Assembly: GCF_910592395.1 (NCBI RefSeq)
Contig: NC_088316.1
Coordinates: 9,178,001 to 9,242,000, forward strand
Length of the DNA stretch: 64,000 nt
Direction of reading: 5' to 3'
Origin: Lineus longissimus
Lineage: Eukaryota > Nemertea > Pilidiophora > Heteronemertea > Lineidae
Below are positions 1-10,926 of this stretch, piece by piece; within the stretch, counting starts at the first letter, position 1; every line of letters starts with the position of its first letter. The position numbers and the translations under genes are program-made. Under the pieces are notes generated by a model. It saw only the letters and a program-made list of their open reading frames with translations, searched no databases and was not told the DNA's origin.

Positions 1-242
1 GTCATGTATATATCAACATATAATTTTTTTTTTTCAAAATTGGCCAATCAAGAATATTCAATGCAACTGTGTTCTGTTCATTCCCCCATGACATATTCCA
101 TAAACTTTTGCATTATCACATGTTGAAATCTTGAAATTTTAAGCGAATTATTATATCATCGTAATCATACTAGTTTTGATGTGTTTCTACCTCTACAGGT
201 GATATTTTTATTTTATTTTTTATGTATGCTCATGTTACCCCT
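1..242. other. Flank with no recognisable feature
   Basis: AT-rich sequence before the OTU element. I see no coding potential, repeat or RNA signal. Confidence 0.6.
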
Positions 243-375
243 GTTACGCTCCAACTCTATAATAGTGCCAACTCTGATGGACATGATTCCAACTTTAATA
301 TGCCAACTCCAATGGAGATAGATAAGTACTCAGTCTCTACCCGGTGAACGGTTTGTTCCAACTCTAATATGGCAA
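243..375 (+). repeat. Left TIR of OTU element
   Basis: Matches the reverse complement of 3567-3705 almost base for base. The main difference is a 10 bp segment next to GTCTCTACC that is present in the right copy and absent here. Confidence 0.9.
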
Positions 376-964
376 CTATACGAGAGTTTGCAATCAGTCT
401 GAATGATTTAAAAACGCCTAAGTAAGGCAGGATGATCGTTCGTCTTCTTATCCGCAAGGACGCAAAGATCTCCCATGGTCCATTCAGCTGACTTCCTGAA
501 CATCCTGAAGATATTGGGCACAAAAAGAGCAACAATTTGATTGTAGCAATTGGTATTTTGGTGTTTAATGAATGCGGGTTGTAAAATGACGGCACATGCA
601 TTTGACATGCCTCTGCGTCGGCTGTATGATTTTCATGTTGATTTTTTCAGTGTAGAAAAAGTACATGGTGTCCTCCAAAGATTGTTTGACCGCCCTGCAT
701 CAGGACTTGTCCCTGCTTATTCATGTTTATTGACATTTGCTCATCATCTTTAGATATAGGTTATTGTGACAGATATTAGTAAGGATAAAACAATCGTAGA
801 TGAAGGATATCTCAGTTGACAATTGGCATTGAGATCCAAGATCTTCGGTCCGACTATCCGTGACTAGTCAGATGATCGAGTCGTGGGGACACCCATTACC
901 ACTAATATTACCAAATGAGGCAGGTTTTGCATTTCTAAACCTCTAAGACAAAAAGAGGCCTAAC

Positions 965-1020
965 TTTAATAATAATAATAATTTATAATAATAATAATAA
1001 TACTAATAATTTATTATATT
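965..1020. repeat. (TAA)n microsatellite, probable LINE 3' tail
   Basis: Imperfect TAA/AAT repeat directly beyond the 3' end of the minus-strand LINE remnant. LINEs of the CR1/L2 group typically end in short tandem repeats rather than poly(A), so this may be the element's own tail. Confidence 0.6.
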
Positions 1021-1029
1021 AAAAGTGCT

Positions 1030-1860
1030 TTTGAATGAAAATCATTTGCAAAGCACTGTACAATTTAAAAAACCACACATAGTAAAAGAGAAAAATTGTA
1101 CATAGAGATTAAAACATTCATAGAGATTAAAACATTTAGGCGCTGGTGTCGAAGTGTTCAATAAAAAGGTGAGTTTTGAGATGTTTTTTGAAGGCGCTGG
1201 TGCCAATGGGATCACGCATCCAGGCCGGAAGTGAGTTCCACAGCCTGGGCGCCAAGTTCCCCAGGCAACGGTCTCCGAAGACGCCCCTTGTCCGTGGTAT
1301 GGAAAGGAGCCAATGGTCCTCCGAAGACCGAAGCCTGCGGTCCGGGGCACGAAGACTGAGGAACTCCTTGAGGTACTCCGGGCTTTGGTCATTATGTAAG
1401 ACCTGATGCGTCAGCAGTAGCACTTTATACTGGATACGTGATCTCACTGGCAACCAGTGCAGCTCCTTAAGTACAGGGGTGATGTGTTCCCTCTTTTTGG
1501 TCTTACTTAGAAGCCTAGCAGCTGCATTCTGAACTTTTTGTAGTCTTGAAAGTTCACACTCCGGTAGTCCTTATAGTAAACTGTTTTGAAAATCTAATCT
1601 TGATGTTACAAGGGCATTAATTACACGGGCACAAGTTTTATTGTCAAGGTGTCTACGGATCTTTGAGATTTTGTGAATTTGAAAATAAGCACCCTTGACA
1701 ACCTTTGACACTTGTTTAGACATTTCCATATTTTCATCGAAAATGGACAGAAATAAGTAATTAAGGTCTAATTGCACTTTAATTTGGCAAGCTAGCTTGT
1801 GGAAAAGGCACGACATCATTTTGTGTCTCAAAGAGTTGGCTAACAAATTAGACCCTTATT
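1030..1860 (-). pseudogene. LINE reverse transcriptase C-terminal remnant (CR1/L2-like)
   Basis: The minus strand encodes the conserved C-terminal tail of CR1/L2-type LINE polymerases in two frames. Residues from about 1846 to 1571 cover the segment with KISKIRRHLD and VINALVTSRLDF. From about 1453 to 1136 it continues with LPVRSRIQYKVLLL, then APRLWNSLPAWMRD and the FKKHLKTHLF end. The linker near 1460-1570 is in another frame, so at least one frameshift is present. Endonuclease and the RT catalytic core are absent, as expected for a 5'-truncated copy. It lies inside the OTU element and so inserted after it. Confidence 0.85.
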
Positions 1861-2283
1861 AGTCTTTTTCGAACAAAGCTATTGCCTAAAGTGTCTAGAA
1901 ATGCAAAATTCGCCTCGTTTGGTGCTTTGACTGACGTAAAATGAATCCGTACAAATACATTAAAAAGCAAGAAAACCAAGTATAAAAACATTAAGATCAC
2001 TTACTATGTATTTTCTAATAGATACAGATAGTACAATTACTGACTACGATATATTTTCCTCAGAAAAATCTCTGGAATGATAGCCTTTGAACGAAATTAA
2101 CGGTTCTCATCAAAATTATCATAAAGTGTATAATCATGGTTCATGTCATGTTTAATTATATGTTTAGTTGACTATTTACTAAACAAAACTAGACCTTTGT
2201 TCACGGTAAAGTAAAGTGAAGCTACACATGTTACGGTTGTTATTAACTATATCAGATAGGAGCACTTCCACTCATCAAATTCT

Positions 2284-3348
2284 CTAGCTGATGTTGAGTT
2301 CATTAGAAAAAAAATCACCGTCTTCCGGAAAAGCTGTTGAAGGTCGAAATTTGGCAAGCCAAATTTTAAGAAGCTTGTCTTTGAAGCGTTTTCGAGAATC
2401 CTCTGCTGTCATTTCCCCCTGGAATGCGTCAAAATCGTCCATCAGTTCTTCATTCAAAACGTAATGCCCATTGACCTTTTCCAGTGTGATTCCTCTCGTC
2501 TGTGCATCTCTGGCCCACAGCACGCTTGCACCCGTTATGCCAAAGAGCCAGTGATTTTCTGGGACAGCATCCCATTCCGTTAAATTTTCACCCCTTTCCG
2601 CTCTTACAGCCTGTCTTATTTCATCATCATCCAAAGGCCATTCAGCATCCAGAGGTAAAGTATCTGATGGGTCATCGGGTCCTTCATGGGGTTTTCCCAT
2701 CGACACTGTTTGGGACTGCAAGTCTACGGAACCACGCACATTATCTGAGGTATTTTCGGTACTCTCAAGAACACTTTCGTTTGTAAATGCCTCATTTGGG
2801 TCCCAGTGTGCAGCACCGATACTGGGACTGTCTGCCTGATGCTGGGCTTCTTCAAGGTTCGTGTAATGTAGTTCAAAGAGGTGTCCTAGTAGGAGTCTTT
2901 GGCACTGAGTGGTTTCAGCAGAAGGGTGGATGGTAACAGGACGATCAGATACGCTCGAAATTACCCCAATTTGCATTTTCAACATCTGTGAAGCAGCGCG
3001 CAGAATTAAGTGGTCTCCCCATGTACCTTGGCGGCTCATTCGACTCAGGTACTCCTCCCAACTGTTGTCACCACTCACAAACGAGAATAATTCGGTGCCA
3101 TCTGACATTCTTGGGTTGCGTCGTAAAAACTCTACGATGTTTAGTCTTAGCGTTCTCGGGTTAAAATCGTTTATGCCGACACGTTCCAACTGGTCGACGA
3201 GAGCTGCGAACATGCACTTCCCTTCGCCTTCAATTTCTCGTCTAACCTGTAGACCATGGTTGGTGATTGTTGCGAAGAATCGCTCTTGCATGCTATTTCT
3301 TGACTGGTGTTCCCAATCTTGAACATTCAATTGCTTGGTTGAGTTCAA
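2284..3348 (-). CDS. OTU-domain cysteine protease-like protein (354 aa), element-borne
   Basis: Intact 354-codon ORF. The N-terminal half matches the OTU (ovarian tumour) cysteine protease/deubiquitinase fold. The nucleophile motif is at residues 41-47 (G-E-G-K-C-M-F, Cys45), where most family members have D-G-x-C, so the usual Asp is Glu42. The second conserved block W-G-D is near residue 110, and the catalytic-His motif H-Y-T-N-L starts at His161. Residues 165-354 are acidic and I recognise no domain there. Known OTU proteins cleave ubiquitin or ubiquitin-like chains; activity here is inferred from the retained Cys and His only. OTU domains are also carried by some animal transposons (for example certain Helitrons), and its position between two TIRs argues for an element gene rather than a host gene. 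The ATG at 3348 is the first in-frame Met and lies about 220 bp inside the right TIR. Confidence 0.8.
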   Translation of the reverse strand: MNSTKQLNVQDWEHQSRNSMQERFFATITNHGLQVRREIEGEGKCMFAALVDQLERVGINDFNPRTLRLNIVEFLRRNPRMSDGTELFSFVSGDNSWEEYLSRMSRQGTWGDHLILRAASQMLKMQIGVISSVSDRPVTIHPSAETTQCQRLLLGHLFELHYTNLEEAQHQADSPSIGAAHWDPNEAFTNESVLESTENTSDNVRGSVDLQSQTVSMGKPHEGPDDPSDTLPLDAEWPLDDDEIRQAVRAERGENLTEWDAVPENHWLFGITGASVLWARDAQTRGITLEKVNGHYVLNEELMDDFDAFQGEMTAEDSRKRFKDKLLKIWLAKFRPSTAFPEDGDFFSNELNIS

Positions 3349-3566
3349 TGAATTCCAACATTGCCTCCACAGATGAGAAAGACGCTGTATTCTTTAAATA
3401 CTCCTCGAATAGATATTCCTCTGTTGTCCTTGCAGTTCTCGGTCGGCGTTTCGCTTCTTCTTCACGCGTCATAGACGTGATAACCGAAGAAAGTATAATG
3501 AATGATCGTTATATATTGACTCGCACGTGTATCGAAACTGTATACAAAGTTCCGCTTTCAAAGTTG

Positions 3567-3705
3567 GCATCTTCGAGTTGGAACAAACCGTTCACCGGTA
3601 GAGACATCTTGCGGCTGAGTACTTATCTATCTCCATTGGAGTTGGCATATTAAAGTGGGAATCATGTCCATCAGAGTTGGCACTATTATAGAGTTGGAAC
3701 GTAAC
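3567..3705 (-). repeat. Right TIR of OTU element
   Basis: Inverted partner of 243-375, ending GAACGTAAC at 3705. It carries the 10 bp segment missing from the left TIR. Confidence 0.9.
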
Positions 3706-5505
3706 AACCCCCTCTAGTATTCAATGACATTGAAAAATCCTAAATATCAAAGAATATCAAAATGTTAAAATTTTGATAATTTTTATACAATATCACGAAC
3801 ATTAATGGTTAATTTTTGTTTCACTAAAAGTATTAGAAGTAACTCTAGTTTCCAGCAAAACTCAAAACGTGGACAAAACAAAATTTAATCAACAGGGTAC
3901 ATGTATATCTTTTTTATTTTGGGGCCTTTTTAATTCTCAAAATCACACTATCAAAACCCTGCAACATTAAAAAAATGTCAGTAGGGAAATAATAGACAAT
4001 TCCAACCATATGCCCCAAACAGAATCAAAATCTGTCAATCTAGTGCGGAGTTACAAATTATTTTAGGTGTTGACATTAAGTCGAAAGGTACACACACAAT
4101 GCTTACATGCCATCCCCATTGAAAGTGAAACTAACGCGCCTTGTGGTATGTGGTTTGAGACAAAGTCCAAGTGCCCAGCTGACAATTAACAAAATCTTAG
4201 TTGACAACTTCCTGGCAATGTTCTTAGCAGGGTTTTATGAATAGGAAAATAGCAGCAGACTATGGAGCAGCCAACTAGGCATTTGGCAGTCTACTAAGGC
4301 CTTAGGGAGAAGAACACTGTGTTGGCTCCATTGTCCGCCACACGGCCCACAGTCAATCGAGGTTATTTGATCTAATCTGTTATGTTAATTTTTCTATATC
4401 GCGTATTGATAGTAAGTCTGGTTGGCTTGAAATTGAAAACTATAAGAGGTGTAAGAAATCACGTTTTGGAAAATTGCTGGTGGAATTAAGTTTCATCGTG
4501 ACCTGGAAGTAACCAAGGGGGTTGTAAAACAGTTGTGAAACAAAATCTATACCTGAATCAGAAATATGGGTATATAAACCCTGCGTTTTGTGGACTCAGG
4601 GAGAAATTTTGGGAATTCCCAGACGGTTCGCCACAACAAGCCATCCAGCGCCAACTCCATAGTCTAGAAGTGAACCTCTGCTTGTACTTAGTACCTAACC
4701 GTTGAAAGAATGAAATAACTCAAGAGAAGTCCAGTCTTGTCCTTCGGTCACAAAGGCTCAAAGTACAAGGAACAGGAGAAGGGTGCAGTCCGCTCATGGT
4801 CAACTCATAGCTCTTGTCAGCGAGAAATGATGATGAAAAGTTGTCTCAATCGAGGCAGTAGGGATTGTCCAGTGACGTATCCAGTAACGTAACAGGGGTA
4901 TGATGGTGATGTCCAGTGAGACTGGAACAATCAAAGGATGCTTCTTGGATGTCTTATTAAGGACCAAGGAGGACCGGACAATCAGTCATGTGATCGAAAA
5001 TCTAAACTAATATACCGCTGGATCGCGTCATCTGACTGGTCAGTGCACTGTCGGCCTCCGTCGTGTGCAACACTCGATGGCGTCTATCATTACGAGTTCT
5101 CAATCATTACAAACTTTGAACTGCCAGAACATGATGGAAACGAAATACAATGTATATGAACATAAGGTTGTTGTGCATCTGACCTGATTCCCACTCGGCG
5201 ATCTGAATATTTCTTTTATGTTAAAAGCCTTCTGATTGGTCAATACGCGCCGGCCATTCGATTTTAGCAGATCTTCAGCCAATCAGTGAATTTCAGTGAA
5301 ATGGTCTCCTGATTTTAAAGCTTTGTCGGGCGATAAAAAGCATGATATCTAAATAAATTATGAGTGAAAATGTAAAATAATGAAACATGGTGATTGCTGA
5401 ATCACCAAAGATGACGGCAAGAGCTTGGACTTGCACAACAAGCTGTGAATCAGGATGATGGAAGTGAACCCCCTCACCAACAGGACCAAGACAGCCAGTG
5501 ATCGA
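3706..5505. other. No gene recognised
   Basis: About 1.8 kb of mostly AT-rich sequence. The short ORFs here have no recognisable protein motif and overlap each other on opposite strands. I see no repeat structure or RNA gene. Confidence 0.5.
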
Positions 5506-6840
5506 AGAGCTACGTGTTGAAGAGAAATGTGTCAGGAAACTCCTCGAAAGATTAAACCCTTGGCAAGTGGCCCCGGTGGCCTACCCAACAAAGTCGTGAA
5601 GGAAACTGCAGCTGAGATGGCTCCACTCCTAACAGCTATCTTTAACCGGACACTGACAACTGGAGAACTACCAGAGGACTGGAAGTCTGCTTTCATCACG
5701 CCCGTCTTCAAGAAAGGGGTCGCCATGCAGCAGAAAATTATCGCCCATTCTCACTTACGTCGGTATGCTGCAAACTGATGGAGCACGTCATTTGTAGCCA
5801 CATCTGACAGCATTTAGAAAAGCATAACATCCTCTGCAAAGTTCAACATGGTTTCCGGACTCCTGCGAAACCCAGTACTGGTGACAGCCCATGACCTCCT
5901 CAAGTACAGAGACCTTGAAAACCCAAGTCGACGTTGCTGTGTTGGACTTCTCAAAAGCGTTGATGCGGTTCCACACTGCAAGCCACTGAAGAAGGTTGAA
6001 CATGCTGGAATCCAGGGAAATGTTCTGAAGTGGATAGAATCCTTCTTATCTGCAAGAACTCAGCAGGTGGCCGAGGGAGAAAAGTCAAACATCGCGTCAG
6101 TAAGATCAGGTGTCCCCCAGGGCACAGTCCTTGGCACATGCCTAAACCTGGGGCATAAAGTTCAACGTGACAAAATGTTATATACTGAGATCATCTCCAC
6201 CTATATCAGTCCCCTTATCATTTACTTACGATCTCGATAGCCACGCTCTCACAGGGGTGACCCAATCGCCCTACCTTGGGGTCTTGTTTGCCAACAACGT
6301 CTCATTGGATAGCATATAAGCTCCACCTGCTCAAAGGCTAATAGCACCCTCGGTTTTGTGAAAAGGACGTTAAAATACACACCACCTGAGTTAAAGGCGA
6401 CTGCCTATAAATCCTTAGTGAGATCGCGTCTAGAGTATTGTTGTGCCGTATGGGATCCGTACAAGGAAAAGGACATTCGAGACCTAAAAATGGTTCAACG
6501 TAGAGCAGCCCGCTTCGGCTGTTACGATTACCGAAGGACTAAAGCGTTACCCATATGATAAACAAACTTGGCTGAGACTCTACAGCAGAGACGTAAAAAT
6601 ATACGGCTAAAGACACTAAAGAAAATCATGAACGGGGAAATCGGTATCCCCATGGAGGATTACCTAAAACCACGCCCCTCCAATACCAGAAGCAAAAACC
6701 AGCAGAAATTGGCTGTATACAGGGGCAATACAGACGACTTCAAAAACTCGTTTTTTCCAAAGACAATCAAAGAGTGGAACTCTACCACTGATATCAATAA
6801 CATCGATACCTCAGCCTGCCATAGCCAGCGCCACCAATAA
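5506..6840 (+). pseudogene. Decayed LINE reverse transcriptase
   Basis: Fragments of a non-LTR retrotransposon polymerase appear in order on the plus strand. About 5527-5720 holds the start of the RT domain (SGPGGLP, then LTAIFNRTL, EDWKSAFITPVFKKG). About 5890-6150 holds LDFSKAFDAVPH-like sequence, IESFLSARTQQV and SGVPQGTVLG. From 6340 to 6840 the C-terminal tail follows (SLVRSRLEYCCAVWDPY, RRAARF, then FFPKTIKEWNS). Several frameshifts and stops separate these blocks. The segment that should contain the catalytic Y/FxDD motif is deleted at about 6160-6250. The copy is dead and older than the other elements here. The family is CR1/Jockey-like; I cannot be more precise. Confidence 0.88.
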
Positions 6841-6966
6841 CACCAGTTGCCCACTCTGCCGCTTATACGCAAAATTATGCCGTCTGGCAGAGTATCCACC
6901 CAGAAGTATTAAGGTAGCAGGAAGGGTTGGGTGTTTGTGGTTTCTGAGTCTGAGGGGGTTGGTGTC

Positions 6967-7028
6967 TGTTGACTGTGCTTTAAGAGAGACTAGGCATGGC
7001 GCCAGTCTCTCTTAAAGCACAGTCAACA
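6967..7028. repeat. Perfect 25 bp-stem hairpin at foldback edge
   Basis: Stem 6967-6991 pairs exactly with 7004-7028 around a 12 bp loop, AGGCATGGCGCC. The mirrored copy is in the right arm at about 13950-14011. Confidence 0.9.
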
Positions 7029-7404
7029 GGCATTTGGTCTCAGTATTTGGGTTTTGATTGCCATGACTGTACCCCTGTAAAAGTCAGAGGAGGAGAAGTT
7101 TGGAATGATGAAAGCATTAAAGAAGAAGAAATGTTATTATTGAGGAAAGCAAAATTTATTATGAGACTAGAAGGCAGTGTCCTGACTTGATTATTTTGAA
7201 AATGGCGGTCTGAACACATTAAAAGGTGGAACATGGCATTTTATCGACTTTGAAGTGTTCCGCAGTTAAAGGGAGACTATAGGCAGCAGCTAGGTAGGCA
7301 AGATAAAGTCATACAAATTTGCCAATAGGGGTCAGTCATATCTCTAGGCATGGCGCCAGTCTCTCTTAAAGCACAGTCAACAGGCATTTGGTCTTAGTAT
7401 TTGG
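6992..7404 (+). repeat. 60 bp direct repeat pair within left arm
   Basis: The segment starting AGGCATGGCGCCAGTCTC at 6992-7052 recurs at about 7347-7404 with one or two changes (GGTCTCAG versus GGTCTTAG). The second copy lacks the left half of the hairpin. The mirrored pair is in the right arm. Confidence 0.85.
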
Positions 7405-7596
7405 GTAAGTACAGAATCAAGGCAGCTCAGAGAGCAATGATTGAACGATGCTGTGGACAAGTCCAAGGATACTGCATCAGTCACGACCAACTTCTCATCA
7501 GAAAGCGTCACCACCAGCATATTCAATGTTTAGTTCCAACCTGTACCAGTCCAATGCACGCCTGTCATGGTCAGCAGTGGTCAGCTTAGCGCGATA

Positions 7597-8710
7597 TGGA
7601 ACATTCTTCCGAAACTCAAGCGAGGGAAGTCTGCTCATTAGCCTATCTCGCGCACTGCTCCTTCTTGTCAAACATCGTAGTGAAATCGTGGTACAGTGGG
7701 GCGTCCTCGAGGATTGCAGCTGGTCGGACAGACGTGAGGTGGAATGTGGGCGGCTGCACTTCTTCGTTGATGTGCGATGGCAGATAGCACAGTTGTTGCG
7801 TTGCATGACAGCTGAAAGTGAATGTGATATCATAGAACTGAGGCGTTTGCAATGAGACTATAGGTGAAGTAGAAGCAAGGAGTGAAATGGGCCATCTTCC
7901 AGTGACTAATATACAGAGTAAGGGCACTGGCTGTTGTTAGATTCAGCATTGAATGTATTCCTCGTACAAGCGTGAATAGTGTGGACATACAGTGAGAGGT
8001 GAGAGACCCCTTCTTGTAACTTTATCTTGGATATTATATTAGTATTGAACTTCTAGCCATGGAATATGAAGAAATTGAAGTTGTAGGCATGGAATATGAA
8101 AAGTTATTCAACGGTGAAAGACATTATTCCATGAGGCTTTGCCGTGATCGCAAAGGACGCGACGTGATTGGTTCACATGCTAATGAGGTATGATAATGAT
8201 AATTACCTCTATAATGCTACTTGGACAGCGACTGTGTCGTTGACTGGAACAGTGGTCAATGTCAATGTGTGCCTGTAATGTCAATGAAGTATGATGAGGT
8301 GATGACGATAGTGCAATTATTAAATATTGGCAAGAGATCATACTGCAACATAGGTCTTGTTTTTGACAGATGACTGTGCGACATTCCCATTGGGTCTTGT
8401 TAGAGTCAGCGCTGCATGTATTCCTTGTACAAGCTTGAATAGTTGTGACGGACTTTGAGGGGTGAGAGACCCCTATCGGCTACTTCGTCTAACTTTATCT
8501 TGCCTACCTAGCTGCTAGCAATAGTGCCCCTTTATCAAGACTGAAACCCACTGTGCGGGGCTAAGAAATTACCTTTATAATCCTAGTTGGATAACCACTG
8601 TGTAGATGATTTGAAGAGTGCTCTGTGGATGTGTGCCTGTAATGTCAATGAAAGTATGATGAGGTCATGACGATAGTGGAATGACGAAATATTGGAAAGA
8701 GATCTATTCC
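7597..8710 (-). repeat. Duplicated exon-like modules, left arm
   Basis: Mirror of the modules described at 12240-13400. In this arm the module pairs are about 7925-8040 with 8384-8500, and 8190-8340 with 8560-8710. A further pair is 7597-7690 with 9540-9650. All read on the minus strand here. Confidence 0.7.
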
Positions 8711-10047
8711 TAGAAGAACATATGTCCTGTTTTGACTAGGTGGCGCATTTTAGAATCAGCAGTGAGCACTGTGTGTAACATGGTGGAGGCAGCGGAGATA
8801 ATAACTGTCTCGAAAGTATTGTTATATGGCCTTCCCTAGGCCCATGGGGTTAAATTTACAATCCACGATTGAAAAGACGTAGTTTGATCGCATTCAACTA
8901 TAAATCCATTGAACAGTTGTGTTCCTTTAGTCAACCGATGACCTTTTGTTGGGCCATGATCGGGGATTGTAAACTGTAAATGTATTATGGACTGGGAGAC
9001 GGGGGGGAAACACAAGTGAAACTGAAATAGACCAAAACAAGTGATTTTGGGGCTTTGGTTTAGACGCATGCCCCATGCGCCATGCAGGATTATACGGTTC
9101 ATGTGAACTTGTTGACATCCATATGATCTGGTGCTGTTATTGGTCATGGACATGGTACATGGTAGGCCTAATCATCATGCCTATATGTTTCAGGAAAAGC
9201 TCGGAGTAAAATGAACTGCCGATGAATAATGATGTTGTTCATGTTTGTTTACCATGTTTACTAGTACATAGCCATAGGGTATGCACTGGCCAGTGCACTT
9301 TCTGCACGTCGTCATGGTCATGTACGTGATACCTTGCATATTTTGTTTTTTGAATGCGCATGCTTTTTGGGCAAAATCACTTGTACCAACACTAATGAAT
9401 AATGTCTTCTTATCCCTATGACTCCATACACAGTGAGGGCATTGTCCCATTCCCATCAAATGGTAACTTATTGTACCGTATTAGGGTGGAAGTTGGGGAG
9501 CAGATACCTACCGTTGCACGCCTGTCATAATCAGTAGTGATGAGCTTAGCGCGATATGGAACATTCTTCAGAAACTCAAGCAAGGGAAGTCTGCTCATTA
9601 GCATATCTCGCGCACTGCTCCTTCTTGTCAAACATCGTAGTGAAATCGTAATGGAAAACGTCTGGCTTTGCGCCAGACGTTGAGACTAATAAGTGAAGAA
9701 CTAATAGGTAAAGAACTTCTACTTGCGCGAGACTGCTCTGATAAAATTATCATTGCCGAGACTACGGTGACGTACACATATATTTTTTACAATCAAAAAT
9801 GCCCTCAAAAGACGACATGGAATGATTATTTTATTGATATTTCCTACTATATACCTTCCAATTATCACTTTATACAAATAGATCGGCGTTAGGTCGCATG
9901 CTTTTCTTTCCTAGTGACACTATAAAGCAAAATAGTTGCAACCCCGTAAATGCGCTATAAGTCCAATAATAAGTGACGGTGACCCGTTATAAATGTTTCG
10001 CCAGCTTCGCTTTTTTGCCGCTACGCGGCGCGTTGGGCCCTTGCGTC

Positions 10048-10926
10048 AAGATCAAGAATCGTAGCGAAATTAAGTAATCGAATCGGTGCAATTAAACGCC
10101 TCTAACGAAAACTCCGTAATTCACGTGCTTCATTCAAAAAACAAATTGACCCATGATAACTGGATCACTATGGGTCACTTTCAACATTTTTTAGGTACAA
10201 TTTAATGGAAAATCAAATTCTGCAATTTCTTTTGATAGTGATCCAACCAATAATAAGAAAATCAGCCTCGAAAGCAGTATGATTTTCCCCGGAAAAACAC
10301 ACAGCGCCAACTTTTGTTCAAAAAAATTATTCTGGCTTCTTCAAAATCATATACATATAAAACCTATGATATCGATAATTTACTAAATTTTATATATTTT
10401 TTTGAAGGAAGTTTTTCTAAATTTTTGTCATTTCGCGCCACTTTGACGTAAATGACCTTGAAAATCGTTTGCACACGGCACTAACGTTGTCCAGTCCTCC
10501 TTGATCAATGACATTCGCGGCATATCGAGGCCAATTATGTAGAGCTCAGACGCAGAGACATAGGATAAAAGTTAAACTATTCAATTATTTTTGCATAATA
10601 ATTTAAACTATTCAATGATTTGTTACGATAATTAAGAGACTTCCAGAGAACTTTCTGAAGGAATAGAGCAATTGTGTTGAATACACATTCATCATGAGGA
10701 CTCCCGAACTGTTTAAGAGTGCTAAATGAACCATATTGACCCTCAATGTATTCACATTGCTAAACTTTACAGACACCGCGCGTCTAATACCCTGACGAAA
10801 AGTACATCATGCATTTGTATGCAATCTATTTCAATCTGAAGTTGATCAGCTATTACTCATAAAAGTCATCGATGTACACACAATGGTAACAAGTTAGCGT
10901 GAGGTCACTGACCATCGCTTTTGCTC
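10048..10926. other. Loop of the foldback
   Basis: Single-copy 879 bp spacer between the two arms. It is AT-rich and has no ORF of note or internal repeat that I can see. Confidence 0.8.

Larger units (their letters stand above)
243..3705. mobile_element. TIR-bounded DNA element carrying an OTU-like ORF
   Basis: The two ends are long inverted repeats of about 130 bp beginning GTTACG[C/T]TCCAACTC. The arms contain several copies of the word CCAACTC, so the TIR is itself built from sub-repeats. The only intact gene between them is an OTU-domain ORF on the minus strand. A LINE 3' fragment sits inside, between the left TIR and the ORF. No transposase is visible, so this is either a non-autonomous element or one whose transposase I do not recognise. 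I could not find a clean TSD: the flanks read TTACCCCT and AACCCCCT, which is not convincing. Long TIRs with sub-repeats recall Mutator-like or foldback elements, but superfamily assignment is open. Confidence 0.75.
6900..10047 (+). repeat. Left arm of 7.2 kb foldback (inverted repeat)
   Basis: This arm is the reverse complement of 10927-14078 with few differences. The outer end reads CCAGAAGTATTAAGG and the inner end GGGCCCTTGCGTC. Differences I saw include single substitutions (for example near 7118) and short indels (6 bp near 9335 and near 9025). The arm contains a 25 bp hairpin at its outer edge, repeated 60 bp words, duplicated exon-like modules and a 10 bp-stem hairpin near 9657-9683. 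No TSD is evident outside the palindrome (left flank ...TATCCAC, right flank ATTAGCG...). Confidence 0.95.

Noticed and set aside
235-250. TSD of the OTU element
   Set aside because: Flanks TTACCCCT and AACCCCCT share only part of their bases; not counted as a duplication.
7448-7927. Overlapping 94-135 codon ORFs on both strands in the foldback, mirrored at 13052-13531
   Set aside because: Overlapping frames on opposite strands with no known motif. Conservation between arms is explained by the recent duplication. The exon-like modules are reported as a finding instead.
9668-9892. 74-codon ORF identical in both arms
   Set aside because: Identity follows from arm identity. No domain and no start context.
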